This document shows positions 22,748-29,533 of a stretch of DNA of 64,000 nucleotides, in pieces. The stretch covers positions 1 through 64,000 of IMG/VR virus record IMGVR_UViG_3300048694_001252; one strand, 5' to 3'. The position numbers were made by a program, and so were the translations under genes. Numbering within the stretch: position 1 is the stretch's first letter; every line of letters starts with the position of its first letter. The DNA comes from a virus. The notes beneath the pieces are model-generated. The model had not been told where the DNA came from. It worked only from the letters and a program-made list of their open reading frames with translations, and searched no databases.

Positions 22748-23128
22748 CTAGCGCCCATATCCGGCAAAAGGTTTTACCGGACTCTGTACCTGCACATCCG
22801 ACGTTTCACGACTGCCTTTGCTCACGTAATCATGCGGCTTCATTTTCAAATGCTTCATGATGGCCATGAGCTTTTCACGGTCATAGTCGGTATAGGCGCT
22901 GAACAGTGGTAGATTGCCGCAGAAACTCAGCTGATCAAGTTCTTTGAGCTTTTTGGGATCCATGCCGGCCAAGGAACTCACACGATAAAAATCATAATAG
23001 CGACCCCAGTATACGTCGCCCGATCCCGAAGGTGCTACCAGACCGGGATGCGCGGTTTCAAATTCCGGTGCGGCCGCTGTTCTGCTACCGCCCCGAGGCG
23101 ATTCAGTAATGAACTCGCGGGCGCGCAC
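22748..23128 (-). CDS. Putative head-internal protein, MRAREF family, GTG start (126 aa)
   Basis: The frame is open further upstream, but GTG 23128 gives the family start (M)RAREFITESPRGG, 2 nt after the previous stop; I chose it by homology. Ends SPVKPFAGYGR. ITE before S is the best processing-site match of the family. The core (YWGRYYDFYRVSSLAGMDP, FSAYTDYDREKLMAIMKHL) differs from the other three, so the shared ends enclose an unrelated middle. Confidence 0.68.
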   Translation of the reverse strand: MRAREFITESPRGGSRTAAAPEFETAHPGLVAPSGSGDVYWGRYYDFYRVSSLAGMDPKKLKELDQLSFCGNLPLFSAYTDYDREKLMAIMKHLKMKPHDYVSKGSRETSDVQVQSPVKPFAGYGR

Positions 23129-23130
23129 AA

Positions 23131-23424
23131 TCAGTAGCTTCCCAGGCCGATCACACCTGCTGTGGCCGAACTGGCTGTGCCCAGTTCCAGGGCCGTCCAG
23201 TTGCTGCCGGTTATGGTCACATGATTGCCTGCGCCTGAATAGAGATCTCGCGTGGCATTTGCCGGCACCTGTATGGCCGCGCTGTAGATGTTGCCCACAG
23301 GTGAGGCCGATCCCAGGGCCACGGCATAGACCTGATAGGTCACTGCGGTGTTTCCGGTACTCACACGCAGCTTGTCGGTGTACACTGCGGCGTTGCCCAG
23401 ACTGGTATAGACATTGGCGCTCAT
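23131..23424 (-). CDS. Small beta-rich virion-like protein (97 aa)
   Basis: Unknown. Begins MSANVYTSLGNAAVYTDKLRV; small, Ala/Gly/Ser/Thr-rich with alternating hydrophobic residues (VTYQVYAVALGSASPVGNIYSAAI, ALELGTASSATAGVIGLGSY), as in small phage decoration or structural proteins. Start overlaps the stop of the 59-aa gene (ATGA). No motif allows a function. Confidence 0.6.
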   Translation of the reverse strand: MSANVYTSLGNAAVYTDKLRVSTGNTAVTYQVYAVALGSASPVGNIYSAAIQVPANATRDLYSGAGNHVTITGSNWTALELGTASSATAGVIGLGSY

Positions 23425-23600
23425 TTGTGATTATCCTTGTTAGTGGTTCCGGTATAGGGTTGATACAGTTTACGGGTCTGGTCCAGCACACCTGGGATGT
23501 CTACCGGTTGTGGTTGTGCAACCGGGGCTACCGGTACTGTGCGGAAAAGATCCCGGGGCTGATTGTTTTCAAAATTCATACGGATTCGATCTATAGTCAT
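23421..23600 (-). CDS. Small unknown protein (59 aa)
   Basis: ATG 23600 (MTIDRIRMNFENNQPRDLF) lies 4 nt after the 650-aa gene's stop with GGTGA upstream; a longer frame reaching 23750 would lie inside that gene. Pro/Val-rich middle (VPVAPVAQPQPVDIPG) and basic tail. Function unknown. Confidence 0.55.
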   Translation of the reverse strand: MTIDRIRMNFENNQPRDLFRTVPVAPVAQPQPVDIPGVLDQTRKLYQPYTGTTNKDNHK

Positions 23601-23604
23601 GATA

Positions 23605-25557
23605 TCACCAGGCTCGGCAGCTCCAATATCTGGCTTTCCAACGCGGACCAGGATTGGCACAGTTGTGGCGGGCCCGGAAGCTCTTGCGGCGTTTTGGGTT
23701 GGATTTTTTGATGCGCATCTTCTTGTCACCAAAGTTGACCTTGACCACATTGCCTTTGGGACCTTTCACATACACTTTGCTTTTCTTTACATCTCCGGCC
23801 ATGGGCTTGCCCAGGGGTACTTCACGTCCTTGGTATTTGGCTTCCATGGGTGCAGGATCATCTACGTCGTATGGATCTTCCGCATTGTGCTGTTTAGCGT
23901 CACGTGAGTCCCACTGTGCTTGTGCATCCTGTTCAGCAGCCTGCTGATATTCTGGGCTGTAGTCTGGATCAGTGATTAGATACTGAATCATGTGATCGTC
24001 AACTTTAGCAGCAATATTGTTACCAGTTACGTCACCACCAGTTAGTTTAACATGTAAATGTCCGGTTTGTGGATCAGGTGTAGCGATATAATTTACATAT
24101 CCTTCTACTTCTTCACCATCGTCACCAATCCAGGTAACATCTGTGCTGCCTTCAAAACTTTCAGGATCGAATCCTTCGTTTTGCAGATGTTCCTCCACGG
24201 TTTCGGACAAGGGTGTGGTCTGAGGTTCTAGACCAGCCAATTCTTGTATGCGGCGCAGGGTTTGATCCGCTTCCGCCACACCTTGCTCTTGGCTCTCACC
24301 AAAACGAAACTTAGGGGCGGCACGTAACAACATTGCCACACCTTTATCAAATTTTGCGCGGTCGTAAAATTTCCCGTTGTTGATACTGGCTAAAATCGTT
24401 TTGACGCCAGGTATTCCCAGTAGTTGATTGGACATAAAATATGTTCTGCCACCTGCGGCCGCATCAACTAAATCCAACAAATCTTCGGGGTAAAGACGAT
24501 CTTCATTTTTTGGTGATCCATATTTGGCCCAGATTTTTTCTGCGATACGTTTTGCTTGCGAAGAGCCTTCCGCCACACCTTGTTCTCTATATTTCTTGGC
24601 GACATCTATTTCAATATCACCGTTGCCATTGCGCTCACTCCAGGCTGCAAATCGTTTTCCGTTGATAGTAACCAATTCACCACTTGCATTGGAAATATAT
24701 TCTGCATTGTCATCTAGCAACTCACGGTTAACACGATTTACATCACGCAACCACTTTTCATGGTTTCCGTAGGTCTCAAATCTTTTCTGCAATAAATCTC
24801 TAGTATCAACTGATGGCAAATTTACTCCAGAACGTGGCCCAAGCATATAATCGCTGGAACTTAAACTACCTGGCAAGCCTGCCTCCGCTACACCTTGCTC
24901 ATTGACATTATCTCTGACATATAATGTATCTTTGGGGAATTTTGCGATCCACTTAGCACCGGCTGGAGTTATCTTGTAAATCCCATCCAACGATGAGATT
25001 ATACCCTTTTTTACTAATTTTGGTAGGAATCTTTCCAGGAAATCTCTTTTGATAAACACATTGCCATGAAGCGCACTGGCTAATTTACGTCCAGACAATC
25101 CAGAATCTTCGACCTGCTGTAACTGTAGTAACGTTCTTGCGACATCTTTTCGATTGAACGTATGTTGAAACTTGCCTTCCGCCACACCTTTGACATGCCA
25201 AGTTTTATGGCATTGATGGCATTCTTTCTCACCATCACTGTAGGTTTTGATGTCGGTACTGTAACAGCCTGGGCAATGTGTACTGGTGGTGGGTTTGGCA
25301 CCGGTACCTGACTTTGTCTTGGGTTCTGGTTCGTTCTTTTGATCTTGGGCCATGCCTTGCTCTTCCAGCAGTCCATAGCTTTCCAAGATCCGCATCATGT
25401 CTTCGTCTGCGGCCAAGACCACACCATCTTCCACAACGTCAACTATGTGTGACTCTACCAGGCATTCTTCACGGATGTTTATGGCAAAGTCATCACCCAC
25501 GGCCGGTGCTGCGACCCAGGATTCTGCTTCGTTGATATGGTCTCGCAGTGTTTTCAT
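23605..25557 (-). CDS. Putative head-internal polyprotein with four GVAE sites (650 aa)
   Basis: Starts MKTLRDHINEAE, a close analogue of the T4 capsid-targeting peptide with the cut I-N-E/A. Four GVAE motifs follow, at E127/G, E225/A, E330/G and E429/A, spaced 98-105 residues, each fitting the prohead-protease rule. Segments: 11-127 with a zinc ribbon (C95, C98, C113, C116); 128-225 winged-helix-like (LLQLQQVEDSGLSGRKLASAL); 226-330; 331-429; 430-650 beginning RRIQELAGL and ending in a conserved basic domain (YQGREVPLGKPMAGDVKKSK ... FRARHNCANPGPRWKARYW). Segments 2-4 look AT-richer. I infer a precursor packaged in the prohead and cut into five products; function of products unknown. Confidence 0.75.
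   Translation of the reverse strand: MKTLRDHINEAESWVAAPAVGDDFAINIREECLVESHIVDVVEDGVVLAADEDMMRILESYGLLEEQGMAQDQKNEPEPKTKSGTGAKPTTSTHCPGCYSTDIKTYSDGEKECHQCHKTWHVKGVAEGKFQHTFNRKDVARTLLQLQQVEDSGLSGRKLASALHGNVFIKRDFLERFLPKLVKKGIISSLDGIYKITPAGAKWIAKFPKDTLYVRDNVNEQGVAEAGLPGSLSSSDYMLGPRSGVNLPSVDTRDLLQKRFETYGNHEKWLRDVNRVNRELLDDNAEYISNASGELVTINGKRFAAWSERNGNGDIEIDVAKKYREQGVAEGSSQAKRIAEKIWAKYGSPKNEDRLYPEDLLDLVDAAAGGRTYFMSNQLLGIPGVKTILASINNGKFYDRAKFDKGVAMLLRAAPKFRFGESQEQGVAEADQTLRRIQELAGLEPQTTPLSETVEEHLQNEGFDPESFEGSTDVTWIGDDGEEVEGYVNYIATPDPQTGHLHVKLTGGDVTGNNIAAKVDDHMIQYLITDPDYSPEYQQAAEQDAQAQWDSRDAKQHNAEDPYDVDDPAPMEAKYQGREVPLGKPMAGDVKKSKVYVKGPKGNVVKVNFGDKKMRIKKSNPKRRKSFRARHNCANPGPRWKARYWSCRAW
24268..24285 (-). 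repeat. GVAE-encoding 18-nt repeat, copy 2
   Basis: CAAGGTGTGGCGGAAGCG, one base from copies 1 and 3 except the last codon; encodes QGVAEA at residues 425-430 of the 650-aa protein. Confidence 0.8.
24565..24582 (-). repeat. GVAE-encoding 18-nt repeat, copy 3
   Basis: CAAGGTGTGGCGGAAGGC, identical to copy 1 in a different gene 10 kb away; encodes QGVAEG at residues 326-331. Confidence 0.8.
24880..24897 (-). repeat. GVAE-encoding 18-nt repeat, copy 4
   Basis: CAAGGTGTAGCGGAGGCA; encodes QGVAEA at residues 221-226. Differences are at third codon positions plus the last codon. Confidence 0.75.
25174..25191 (-). repeat. GVAE-encoding 18-nt repeat, copy 5
   Basis: AAAGGTGTGGCGGAAGGC; encodes KGVAEG at residues 123-128, directly after the zinc ribbon. 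Confidence 0.8.
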
Positions 25558-25559
25558 GG

Positions 25560-27575
25560 TTAGGCCTTATATGCTTTCCACAAGCGAGTCATGTCCTGGA
25601 GACTGGACTCAAACGCTTGATTTTCTTTATTGCTGCTGAGTTTATCCTGTAGGGCCTTTCCCGCCATCTGACCTGCCAGGCTTGCAGCACCTCGTGTCAG
25701 TGCACTGGCACCGGATCCCACGGCAGTGCGAGCTAGAGCAGCACCAATAGCCGGTAACACTTCGTCTAGTTTTTGGTCTTTTTCTGCTGCGGCTTGTGTC
25801 ATGGGCTCTTCCCGATCACCATCTTGGTCGATGTCCAAGAAATCGGGTTTAGCAGCTTCCTGCACCCCGGCCAGTTCCCGGATACGCTCCAGGCTTTCGT
25901 CCATGGGCCGATCACATTCGCATTTGCTTTCGTACATGCCACATTCCATGCATTTGTTTTCGTCGAGATCTTCGGTTTCCTGCACACGCACCGCAGTGGT
26001 AGGCATCACGGTCTGACCATCGCCAGCAACATCAGTCTTGGGTTTGTTGACACCACCTGAGTATTGCAGGGCATCGGAGTTTGTTTCGGTGTTGGTGGGC
26101 CATTCCGGTTGATTTTCATCTACCTGCGTGGCACAGGCACAGGGCTCTTGACCACAGCTGGGGCAGGCATGTGAATCCGGGGTGTGCGGCATGACCCCCA
26201 CACCAGCACGTTTTAGGAGCTCAATCAAATCACCTGCATCTTCTTCGGTGGCTGTGACTGTGACTGAATCATTGCCTTCGCTACTGCGGCTGATGTTTAC
26301 GCTCATGCTTTCAGAGATCATGGCTTCCAGTTCACGGTTCATGCTGTCATAGATGCCTTTACCATACTGCATTTTACCACCCGGAGATTTCTTGGGGACA
26401 TCCGCGGATTCTGACTTGGCTCGCGGTGCCGGGGCTGTCGCGACCGATCCCGCTACTGTGGAAGTTTCTTCCACTTCTTTTTTCTTGGTGGGCAGACCTT
26501 TTTCTTTGGTAGCAGCAAACTTATGCAGTTCCTTCTTGCTCATCTTGGCCATCTCTCGGCTGGCACCGCGTAGTTCGGATTTGGGGATTTCACCCTTCTG
26601 TGCCGCATGTGCGATGCCGGCAGCGCGACGCTGGGCCACGCTCACGGCTTTTTCACCCAGTGGTTGTTCCTGGCCCTCTTCACCAGTGGCCATTTCCCCA
26701 TCACGTTCGTGTTGGGTCTGCATGTAATCATCCACAGTGGACATCATGCCTTCGATCTTGGTCAACTTCATTTGTACCCATTCAGGCAAATCCTCGCGAT
26801 CGGCCAGGATCTTTTCCAGGGCCTGGGCATGACGCACGATAGTATGGATCTGATCCTTGGCTTGATCGCCTTCGTTGCCGTATTCGCCCGCATCATCAGG
26901 CTGGGCTCCGGGTGGTAGCTCCTCAGCTATGGCGCCTTTGCGATGCAGCTTGGATGTGCCCTTGACCTTGGCTCCGATTTTTTTGCCCCGGCCGGCACCC
27001 ACGGCCTTGCGGCCCATATGACGTGGCTCACCGTCGTCTTGGTCATCGGCATCGGGTTCATCTGTCTGGCTCGCGCCACCATAGCGTTTGCCCTGCACTG
27101 ATTTTACCGGCAGATCGGCCAGTTTGAGTTCTTCGACTTTATGGGTGGCAGGCTTTTTCTTGGTTGTCTTTTTGACTACCTGCAGCACACCCTTGGCATC
27201 ACGCCGGAGAGTTTCTTGGCCACCAGATGCTTTTTCCACTGCACGGGTCAGATCGGGTGCTAGATCTCGACCACTGACCTTGGTCTTGGCCTTGGGCGGT
27301 TGGTTGAACGAAGAAGATTTACGCACACCAAACTTGTCATAGTCATCGCTGCTGAAGGGTTTTGGTTTGCCTTCCTCCACACCTTGCTTGGCCTGGCGAG
27401 CCGCTTGCTTCATGGGTTCGTGGCGATTGCCATCTTGGTCCAGATCCAAAAAATCAGGCTTGGCCGCTTCGCCTACTTTGTGGCGCAGTTTGTCCAACAC
27501 AGCACCTTCTGTGAGCTGTTCCTTGCCTTGGGCCAGTTTGGCCAACTTTTTGTTCATGTCGTAAAAAAATGTCAT
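25560..27575 (-). CDS. Putative head-internal modular protein with Ca/Zn-like motifs (671 aa)
   Basis: N terminus has QLTEG (E23) and VGEA (E36), both fitting prohead-protease sites, then QGVEEG (E68), MISES (E422) and VQEA (E573). A DxDxDG loop (EF-hand or dockerin-like) occurs twice in a duplicated segment, EAAKPDFLD-x-DQDG at 36-49 and 573-586. Two CxxC...CxC clusters (471-481 and 542-553) could bind zinc. Residues 95-220 are Lys/Arg-rich, fitting DNA contact; 605-645 is Ala/Gly-rich and could be membrane-active (LPAIGAALARTAVGSGASAL). Coupled to its neighbours by 2-nt gaps. I infer a head-internal precursor; function unknown. Confidence 0.7.
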   Translation of the reverse strand: MTFFYDMNKKLAKLAQGKEQLTEGAVLDKLRHKVGEAAKPDFLDLDQDGNRHEPMKQAARQAKQGVEEGKPKPFSSDDYDKFGVRKSSSFNQPPKAKTKVSGRDLAPDLTRAVEKASGGQETLRRDAKGVLQVVKKTTKKKPATHKVEELKLADLPVKSVQGKRYGGASQTDEPDADDQDDGEPRHMGRKAVGAGRGKKIGAKVKGTSKLHRKGAIAEELPPGAQPDDAGEYGNEGDQAKDQIHTIVRHAQALEKILADREDLPEWVQMKLTKIEGMMSTVDDYMQTQHERDGEMATGEEGQEQPLGEKAVSVAQRRAAGIAHAAQKGEIPKSELRGASREMAKMSKKELHKFAATKEKGLPTKKKEVEETSTVAGSVATAPAPRAKSESADVPKKSPGGKMQYGKGIYDSMNRELEAMISESMSVNISRSSEGNDSVTVTATEEDAGDLIELLKRAGVGVMPHTPDSHACPSCGQEPCACATQVDENQPEWPTNTETNSDALQYSGGVNKPKTDVAGDGQTVMPTTAVRVQETEDLDENKCMECGMYESKCECDRPMDESLERIRELAGVQEAAKPDFLDIDQDGDREEPMTQAAAEKDQKLDEVLPAIGAALARTAVGSGASALTRGAASLAGQMAGKALQDKLSSNKENQAFESSLQDMTRLWKAYKA
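27369..27386 (-). repeat. GVAE-encoding 18-nt repeat, copy 6 (variant)
   Basis: CAAGGTGTGGAGGAAGGC; one base from copies 1 and 3, changing Ala to Glu (QGVEEG at residues 64-69 of the 671-aa protein). Confidence 0.75.
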
Positions 27576-27580
27576 TGCAG

Positions 27581-28189
27581 TTATCCTCGAGGTTGGGCGC
27601 CGGTGGCCGGCTTGGGTGGACGTTTGATATTGGCGAAGGGACTCTTATTTCCCTGTGGCAGTTCATTGGTGGTCTTGGCAGGCGGTGTCTTCTTACCGGC
27701 CACGGTGAAATCTGAACGGTATTGATTCTTCAACACCACATGGTCATGCGGCTCCGCACTGTAGTCTTTTTTGAGACCTTTTTGTACACGATCCGGTTCC
27801 GGTAGATCAGTATTCTTGAGCAGATCTCGATTTTCATCTTTGATTTTCTCATACTCATCCACCATGCTGTCGTTGTAGTCCCGGGTGGTCATGACCACAC
27901 GATTGGGATCAAACTTCAACAGTTGCATCAGCTGTTTGATCTGGGGCTCGATCGCGGGGTAGCGGAAGCTCACATCAAACATGGTCACGCTATCGTTTTG
28001 AAAATTTGGGAAGTCTGTGGGTATGGCCTGGATCGGCGTGGTACGTGTGTCACTCATGCGTACCGGATCAAATTGATCCAATTTTTGCTTGAGCTGTCGG
28101 ATCAGCTCTTCGGGTACTCGACCGCACAATTTGATGCGATAATCGTAGGTTCTTTCGCTTTCAGCTAGGTATTTTGCAAATGGTTTCAT
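27581..28189 (-). CDS. Putative head-internal or prohead protein (202 aa)
   Basis: Starts MKPFAKYLAESERTYDYRIK: like a capsid-targeting peptide with L-A-E/S as cut site. Residues 15-120 look like a compact alpha/beta domain (YRIKLCGRVPEELIRQLKQKL, TMFDVSFRYPAIEPQIKQLM); the C-terminal 50 residues are basic and Pro-rich. First gene of the internal-protein run: late box 18 nt upstream and an AAGGA ribosome site. Similar proteins occur in pelagic T4-like phages as far as I recall; function unknown. Confidence 0.65.
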   Translation of the reverse strand: MKPFAKYLAESERTYDYRIKLCGRVPEELIRQLKQKLDQFDPVRMSDTRTTPIQAIPTDFPNFQNDSVTMFDVSFRYPAIEPQIKQLMQLLKFDPNRVVMTTRDYNDSMVDEYEKIKDENRDLLKNTDLPEPDRVQKGLKKDYSAEPHDHVVLKNQYRSDFTVAGKKTPPAKTTNELPQGNKSPFANIKRPPKPATGAQPRG

Positions 28190-28207
28190 AGACGGTATCC
28201 TTGCCTA

Positions 28208-28213
28208 TATTTA
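28208..28213 (-). promoter_or_regulatory. Late-promoter box TAAATA with leader and ribosome site
   Basis: CATAAATATA on the minus strand, 18 nt before ATG 28189, with AAGGA between. Probably drives the whole 20.7-28.2 kb internal-protein operon. Confidence 0.65.
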
Positions 28214-28696
28214 TGATTTGACGTCTTTTTGAGCCGCGCCGCCCAGGATTCTATCCAGCAGTTCGTTGCGGCTCAACACCACACCATGCCCGGTCTGGGG
28301 CGGGGGCGCGTTGTCCTGAGTCTGATCCAATCGAGCCTTTTTCAGCTGTAGATCTATCATCTTGAGCTTTTTGTCCAGTTTGGCTGTCTTGGCTGTTATG
28401 GCATGCCCCAGCATGTTGCTGGCCACGGCAAATATTTCGCTGGCAAATCTGGGTTCCACATTCATGCCCAGGGTCATGAGTTCCTCATAACTGGTCTTGG
28501 CCATGCCCGCCAGATCGTCCATCTCGCTGTCGGTGGCTTCCAGACCGCGCACACCGGGCAGGGCAGCGTCAATCTTGTCTATGGTGGCATCCAGCACCGT
28601 GATAATTTCGGGATTGGGCTGCATGACCGGTTCTATTGGCAATTCTGTTTGATCCTGAGGAGGCAAATCAAATAACTCTTGGAGTTTGGTGTTCAT
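28211..28696 (-). CDS. 16: Terminase small subunit-like protein (gp16)
   Basis: Recognises phage DNA and regulates gp17. ATG 28696 (MNTKLQELFDLPP) is chosen because a TAAATA box lies 4 nt upstream; the frame upstream continues into intergenic DNA. Layout matches T4 gp16: acidic N-terminal stretch, central long helices (DDLAGMAKTSYEELMTLGMN, IFAVASNMLGHAITAKTAKL, KMIDLQLKKARLDQ) and C-terminal VVLSRNELLDRIL like the end of gp16. 161 aa against 164 in T4. The large subunit is 10 kb away here rather than adjacent as in T4. Confidence 0.75.
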   Translation of the reverse strand: MNTKLQELFDLPPQDQTELPIEPVMQPNPEIITVLDATIDKIDAALPGVRGLEATDSEMDDLAGMAKTSYEELMTLGMNVEPRFASEIFAVASNMLGHAITAKTAKLDKKLKMIDLQLKKARLDQTQDNAPPPQTGHGVVLSRNELLDRILGGAAQKDVKS

Positions 28697-28700
28697 ACCA

Positions 28701-28706
28701 TATTTA
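28701..28706 (-). promoter_or_regulatory. Late-promoter box TAAATA (short-gap type)
   Basis: AATAAATATG on the minus strand ending 4 nt before ATG 28696; no ribosome site. A TTGACC lies just upstream but has no -10 at proper distance. Confidence 0.6.
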
Positions 28707-28745
28707 TTGTTTTGGTCAACTAGCACTAGGTTCGTGACCGTGAGA

Positions 28746-29177
28746 TCAGCTCTTGCCCTGATGGAACAATTGATCTTCATTGAGTACCCGAAAAACTATG
28801 CCCTGTTTACGGCACCAGACCTGGGCCGCGGCCCACTTGTGATGATTCAGCGCCACGATCATGCGATCTTTCTGGGTCATGCGACCTTCTATCAGGCTCT
28901 GCTTCCGGGGTTTGATTTCGATCAGCTCGGTGCACACCTTGTTGTGCCGAGTGCGATAACGTATCAGGATGTCGGGCACATAGCTGGTCATCTTGCCCGT
29001 GAACGGATTGCGGTAGGGAATGAATACTGGTTCCGAAGCCCACTCTAACACATTTTCATTGCGATCACAAAAGGTAAAGAATGAAAATTCCCAGCTGGAT
29101 CTATAGGTGGGTAAACCTTTGCCCAGGTATTTGCCGGGGTTGGTGGGTTGGAATTTGCCCCGAGCCCAATGTGTCAT
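28746..29177 (-). CDS. 4: Head completion protein, gp4-like
   Basis: Needed in T4 to finish filled heads before neck and tail attach; TnsA-endonuclease-like fold. Begins MTHWARGKFQPTNPGKYLGK, then YRSSWEFSFFTFCDRNENVLEW, FIPYRNPFTGKMTSYVPDIL and ELIEIKPRKQS, matching the family's E...D...ExK nuclease-like core; ends AAQVWCRKQGIVFRVLNEDQLF. 143 aa, T4 gp4 about 150 aa. ATG overlaps the stop of the 119-aa gene. Confidence 0.85.
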   Translation of the reverse strand: MTHWARGKFQPTNPGKYLGKGLPTYRSSWEFSFFTFCDRNENVLEWASEPVFIPYRNPFTGKMTSYVPDILIRYRTRHNKVCTELIEIKPRKQSLIEGRMTQKDRMIVALNHHKWAAAQVWCRKQGIVFRVLNEDQLFHQGKS

Positions 29178-29533
29178 TGCAGTATATTACGAGCTGCGTA
29201 GAAATTGGCCTGTACCGGAACACCCACACCGATCAGGGCCGCACGATCACGTACCAGGTTGAGGTAGTAGGCAAGATTGGCCGTGAGGTTGAGACCGCCC
29301 TGTCCTTGAAATCCCTGCAACAGAGTCATGACCGGGATCTTGGTTTCATGTGCCACCCTGAACAGACTCACTGTGAGGTTGCCAGCCGACACTCGACTCT
29401 GTGTGTTGGCCAGGAAAAACGAATGTACCAAATCATATTCGTCTGCGGGTACCGAGGTGTCATAATTGTAAAATTGATCAAACACTCGTACTGTGAGATC
29501 TTTGTTGTAATTGGTATCGTTTATGGAGCTCAT
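29174..29533 (-). CDS. Conserved T4-like virion protein (119 aa)
   Basis: Starts MSSINDTNYNKDLTVRVFDQ and continues YDTSVPADEYDLVHSFF, ALIGVGVPVQANFYAARNIL. I recognise the pattern from cyanophages, where a protein of this size lies beside baseplate genes, but do not know a role. Start and stop overlap both neighbours by 4 nt, so it is expressed with gp4 and the tube-like baseplate gene. Confidence 0.75.
   Translation of the reverse strand: MSSINDTNYNKDLTVRVFDQFYNYDTSVPADEYDLVHSFFLANTQSRVSAGNLTVSLFRVAHETKIPVMTLLQGFQGQGGLNLTANLAYYLNLVRDRAALIGVGVPVQANFYAARNILQ

Noticed and set aside
23129-23491. Upstream extension of the 22748 gene in frame
   Set aside because: It lies wholly inside the 97-aa gene in another frame; the MRAREF homology fixes the start at GTG 23128.
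28707-28720. TTGACC upstream of the small terminase as a sigma70 -35 box
   Set aside because: No -10 hexamer at 16-18 nt; the TAAATA box at 28701-28706 explains the position better.
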